Below, in pieces: positions 4,849-7,417 of a stretch of 7,417 nt of DNA (its first letter is position 1; each line of letters starts with the position of its first letter). Source of the stretch: M30B66 sp040882555 (GTDB lineage: Bacteria > Bacteroidota > Bacteroidia > M30B66); assembly GCA_040882555.1 (NCBI GenBank), contig JBBEBC010000022.1, positions 1-7,417 of the forward strand, written 5' to 3'. Position numbers and translations under genes: made by a program. The notes under the pieces were generated by a model that searched no databases, was not told where the DNA came from, and saw only the letters and a program-made list of their open reading frames with translations.

Positions 4849-7221
4849 ATGAATATTCATTTACGCATTACGCTTATTGCCTTTCTTGCTCTTATTATAC
4901 CTATTTGTGCATATTCGCAATCTTCTAAAAAGCTTATTAAAGAGGCAAAATCTTTGTATGAGCAACAAAACTTCTCTGGAGCAAAGGCAATCCTAGATGA
5001 AGTAATAAAACTAGAAGCAGATAATGACGATGCGCTTTTTTTGAGAGGAAAAACTTACAAAGCATTAGATGAATGCGCTAAAGCAGTCGCAGATTTTCAG
5101 GCAGCTGCCAGCAGGCAACAAAAAAATGCAGATTTATATTATTCACTCGCTGAATGTCAAGTTTCTAACGGGGATATTAAAAATGCCTTAATATCAATTG
5201 ATAGAATAATCACCCTCAGTCCTAAAAACATGACTTACTACCACTTCAAAGAAAGGGTGCTGATGAATGAAAAGGAATTTGATAAAGTAATAGCTACTGC
5301 AGATCAGGCAATTCTTATGGATGATGAAGATGACTATTCGTATTTTATGAAGGGCGGAGCTGCGGATAGTATTGGAAATTACTCATTAGCAGAAACATAT
5401 TTCAAAAAGGCATTAGAACTTGCTCTCGATGACAAAGCAAAAAGAGAGAATGCTGCGGTGCTTCACCCCTATTTCAGCGGTTTAGCCAATGTCCAAAAAG
5501 CTTTATTCAAAAACCAGGAAGCTTTAGAGAATTATAATAATGCTCTCAAATGGAATTCCTCAGATATTCAATCTTTGAATGAACGAGGGGCTATTCACCT
5601 GGAATTAAAAAATTTCCCTCAGGCAACCGCAGATTTTACTCAAGCTATTACGCTAGATCAAAAAAATCCTGAAGCATACTTTAGAAGAGGGAAAGTTAAT
5701 ATGCAGCTTGGCCAATTCGCTTCAGCCATAAATGACTTTAATCAAGCTATCAGGTACGACGATAAAAATGCTTCCTTTTTCCAGAAAAGGGCAGAATGTT
5801 ATTTTGCAAATGCTGATTATAATTCAGCTGTGTTGGATTATAAAAGAGCACTAGAACTAGACCCTAGCAATAAAGAATTGAACAAATCGTATGCGGAAGC
5901 CAAGCAAAAAAAATACGATCTCAACAAAGAATCAACTCCTCCTAAAATACTTGTTATTAGTCCCAAATTAAAAAACAAGTTAATCGAAGTAAGAAAGGAC
6001 CTAAATGAAATTGAATTCAAAGCTCAAATCTCTGATGCTAGTCCTATTAAGTCAATTGTTCTGGATGGAAATATTCTTCCTTTAAAGGAAGACGAAATGA
6101 ATCCTGAAGTATCCAAAATATTAAACATAAAGGATAAGAAAGAAATCAAGATCCAAGCGAGCGATGTGTATCTAAACTCAATAGAAGAAACCTATACTCT
6201 TGAAAGAACAGAAGTTGATCCACCAACTGTAAATATTACCAGCCCATTTCAAACGATAGAGAATGAGCTTTTTATTGAGAATACCGCAAGTATTATGATT
6301 GAGGGCAAGGTCACAGACGAAAGTCTTATTAGCTCAATTATTATAAATGGAACTTCTGCGAGCTTCCCATTAGAAATGAAAAACCCATCATTTCAGGCTT
6401 TAGTAAATATCGGCACAAAAGATACAATTGAAGTTAAAATAGCAGATGTACTTGGTAATGAGCAATCTATAAAGTATAGACTTTTGCGAGAAGATACTTC
6501 TGGCGCCAATCCAATGGGTCGAACTTGGGTAGTATTTATTGAAAACACAAATTACAAAAATCTTCAAAAGCTTGATGGACCTGCAAAAGATATAGCAGAT
6601 ATGACTGTTGCTCTTTCAAATTACAAAATTGACAAAATAATAACGAAGAAAGATGCGAGCAAATCTGAATTAGATAAGTTCTTTTCAATAGACTTAAGGG
6701 ATCAGGTTCAGAAAAACAGAGTAAAATCTCTCATTGTATGGTACGCAGGGCACGGAAAATTCTTAAATGAAACTGGCTATTGGATTCCAATCGATGGAGA
6801 CAATTATGATGAATACACTTATTACAGTGTTAATAATCTAAGGGCTGCAATGCAAGCTTATACAATGGTGAAGCATGTTCTAGTAATTTCAGATGCATGT
6901 GAGTCAGGTCCTGCATTTTATATGGCCATGAGAGATGAATTAACTCCAAGACTTTGCGACGATTGGGAAGTAACTAAATTCAAGTCTGCTCAGGTTTTAA
7001 CTTCCTCAAACAAAGAGTTATCGACCGACAACAGCCTTTTCACTCAAGCATTTGCTAATACGCTGAATAACAATCCCAACGACTGTATGTCAATTGAAGC
7101 CATTACTTTAAAAGTGATGGGAATTGTAAAACAAAACCAAAAACAAACACCTAAGTTTGGCAAAATAAAAGGACTTGACGACGAAAACGGGTCATTCTTC
7201 TTTATTAAAAAAGACTTTTAA
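4849..7221 (+). CDS. Exported TPR / Ig-like / caspase-like (peptidase C14 type) protein
   Basis: This 790-residue multidomain protein has no recognised gene name. Residues 1-24 look like a type I signal peptide: short basic start, hydrophobic core ITLIAFLALIIPIC, likely cleavage near AYS-Q. Cys20 lacks a proper lipobox, so a lipoprotein is unlikely. About nine TPR units follow (27-341); the last three (240-341) are the most canonical, as in AYFRRGKVNMQLGQFASAI. Residues 364-548 hold two Ig-like beta domains repeated every 94 residues. The C-terminal caspase-like domain (about 557-745) has LDGPAKDIADM (575-585), the catalytic His635 in WYAGHGKF, GYWIPIDGD (643-651), the nucleophile Cys684 in ISDACESG, and TSSNKELSTDNSLFTQAF (718-735). 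By family knowledge it should be an active cysteine endopeptidase, cutting after basic residues if metacaspase-like, exported across the inner membrane. The targets are unknown; TPR and Ig-like parts probably bind partners. An alternative TTG start at 4819 would place ten residues before the signal peptide and is disfavoured. It is a separate unit, 78 bases after prmA. Confidence 0.88.
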   Translation: MNIHLRITLIAFLALIIPICAYSQSSKKLIKEAKSLYEQQNFSGAKAILDEVIKLEADNDDALFLRGKTYKALDECAKAVADFQAAASRQQKNADLYYSLAECQVSNGDIKNALISIDRIITLSPKNMTYYHFKERVLMNEKEFDKVIATADQAILMDDEDDYSYFMKGGAADSIGNYSLAETYFKKALELALDDKAKRENAAVLHPYFSGLANVQKALFKNQEALENYNNALKWNSSDIQSLNERGAIHLELKNFPQATADFTQAITLDQKNPEAYFRRGKVNMQLGQFASAINDFNQAIRYDDKNASFFQKRAECYFANADYNSAVLDYKRALELDPSNKELNKSYAEAKQKKYDLNKESTPPKILVISPKLKNKLIEVRKDLNEIEFKAQISDASPIKSIVLDGNILPLKEDEMNPEVSKILNIKDKKEIKIQASDVYLNSIEETYTLERTEVDPPTVNITSPFQTIENELFIENTASIMIEGKVTDESLISSIIINGTSASFPLEMKNPSFQALVNIGTKDTIEVKIADVLGNEQSIKYRLLREDTSGANPMGRTWVVFIENTNYKNLQKLDGPAKDIADMTVALSNYKIDKIITKKDASKSELDKFFSIDLRDQVQKNRVKSLIVWYAGHGKFLNETGYWIPIDGDNYDEYTYYSVNNLRAAMQAYTMVKHVLVISDACESGPAFYMAMRDELTPRLCDDWEVTKFKSAQVLTSSNKELSTDNSLFTQAFANTLNNNPNDCMSIEAITLKVMGIVKQNQKQTPKFGKIKGLDDENGSFFFIKKDF
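5938..6492 (+). repeat. Protein-level tandem duplication: two Ig-like domains, 94-residue period
   Basis: Within the TPR/caspase protein, residues 364-454 and 458-548 align in constant register. PPKILVISP (364-372) matches PPTVNITSP (458-466). FKAQISDASPIKSIVLDG (390-407) matches IEGKVTDESLISSIIING (484-501). IKIQASDVYLNSIEETYTLE (433-452) matches IEVKIADVLGNEQSIKYRLL (527-546). Each pair is offset by exactly 94 residues. The alternating hydrophobic strands and the final xxDV turn suggest Ig-like beta sandwiches. DNA identity between the copies is low, so the duplication is old. Confidence 0.7.
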
Positions 7222-7253
7222 ATCAATTTTCCACACTTTCTAAGAATAATTTC

Positions 7254-7269
7254 GGCAATGTTAATTGCT
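7254..7269 (+). terminator. Weak hairpin downstream of the TPR-caspase gene
   Basis: GCAAT and ATTGC pair around a GTTA loop, with a G-T pair extending the stem to six, about 30 bases after the stop codon. The following bases are CTTTAC, so there is no proper T-tract. It could assist 3' end formation, but the stem is short and AT-rich. Confidence 0.2.
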
Positions 7270-7330
7270 CTTTACAAACTAATACGCCCAATTTGCAGCT
7301 AGGTTAATTAGGGTGATTTTTTAAATATTC

Positions 7331-7344
7331 TGCTGAACTCAGCA
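7331..7344. repeat. Short perfect inverted repeat TGCTGA-AC-TCAGCA
   Basis: The six-base arms are perfectly complementary around a two-base centre; as RNA this would be a five-base stem with an AACT loop. A and T runs flank both sides, but not as a clear terminator on either strand. It may be a protein-binding site, a weak bidirectional terminator or chance. Confidence 0.35.
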
Positions 7345-7417
7345 ATTAAAAAGTTCAACATATGCTTTATAGTTTTCTTGGCTCCACAAACCTATTTGGC
7401 AATAAAATACACATGCT

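Larger units (their letters stand above)
7222..7417. other. AT-rich tail without a supported gene
   Basis: These 196 bases after the caspase-protein stop hold no supported reading frame and no recognisable RNA gene. They contain two small inverted repeats (7254-7269 and 7331-7344) and, on the minus strand, an exact TAnnTTTG match (TAGGTTTG, 7394 down to 7387) with no gene of sufficient size in front of it. An ATG at 7413 sits against the window edge and could start a plus-strand gene, but only five bases are visible. Confidence 0.5.

Noticed and set aside
4849..7221. Caspase protein as part of a phage-defence system (CBASS/Avs-like)
   Set aside because: It carries a signal peptide and has no cyclase, NTPase sensor or effector partner nearby; the neighbours are housekeeping genes.
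7413..7417. ATG at the right edge as the start of a new gene
   Set aside because: Only five bases are visible, with no well-matched promoter upstream on the plus strand, so it cannot be supported.

Overview
The window looks like ordinary chromosome from a Bacteroidota bacterium, probably near Flavobacteriales or Cytophagales. The evidence is AT-rich sequence, starts without Shine-Dalgarno motifs, and intergenic matches to the Bacteroidota -7 promoter element TAnnTTTG (TACGTTTG, TATATTTG, TAAGTTTG, TACTTTTG). The placement rests on these signals and on protein style, not on a database match. I found no tRNA, rRNA, CRISPR array, insertion sequence or phage gene.

Layout: (1) 1-796, minus strand: succinyl-CoA ligase alpha subunit (sucD), whose C-terminal end is cut off by the window edge. 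(2) 797-955: divergent intergenic region with candidate promoters for both flanking genes. (3) 956-2182, plus strand: HI0933/YhiN/BaiN-type flavoprotein. (4) 2176-3111, minus strand: D-2-hydroxyacid dehydrogenase, whose stop overlaps the flavoprotein's stop by 7 bases tail to tail. (5) 3112-3187: 76-base divergent spacer with a near-palindrome made of two facing -7-like elements. (6) 3188-3940 and 3937-4770, plus strand: triosephosphate isomerase (tpiA) and ribosomal protein L11 methyltransferase (prmA), overlapping by 4 bases through a TTG start, probably one operon. (7) 4849-7221, plus strand: a large exported protein with nine TPR-like repeats, a tandem pair of Ig-like beta domains and a C-terminal caspase-like (peptidase C14) domain. 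(8) 7222-7417: non-coding tail with two small inverted repeats.

The first genes are housekeeping: TCA cycle (sucD), glycolysis (tpiA) and ribosome modification (prmA), plus two oxidoreductases of uncertain substrate. They do not form one pathway. The part most worth attention is the TPR/Ig-like/caspase protein. It keeps an apparent His635/Cys684 dyad, carries a signal peptide, and has an internal duplication in exact 94-residue register. Its start is best placed at the ATG at 4849, because an exact -7 promoter element covers the upstream in-frame TTG.
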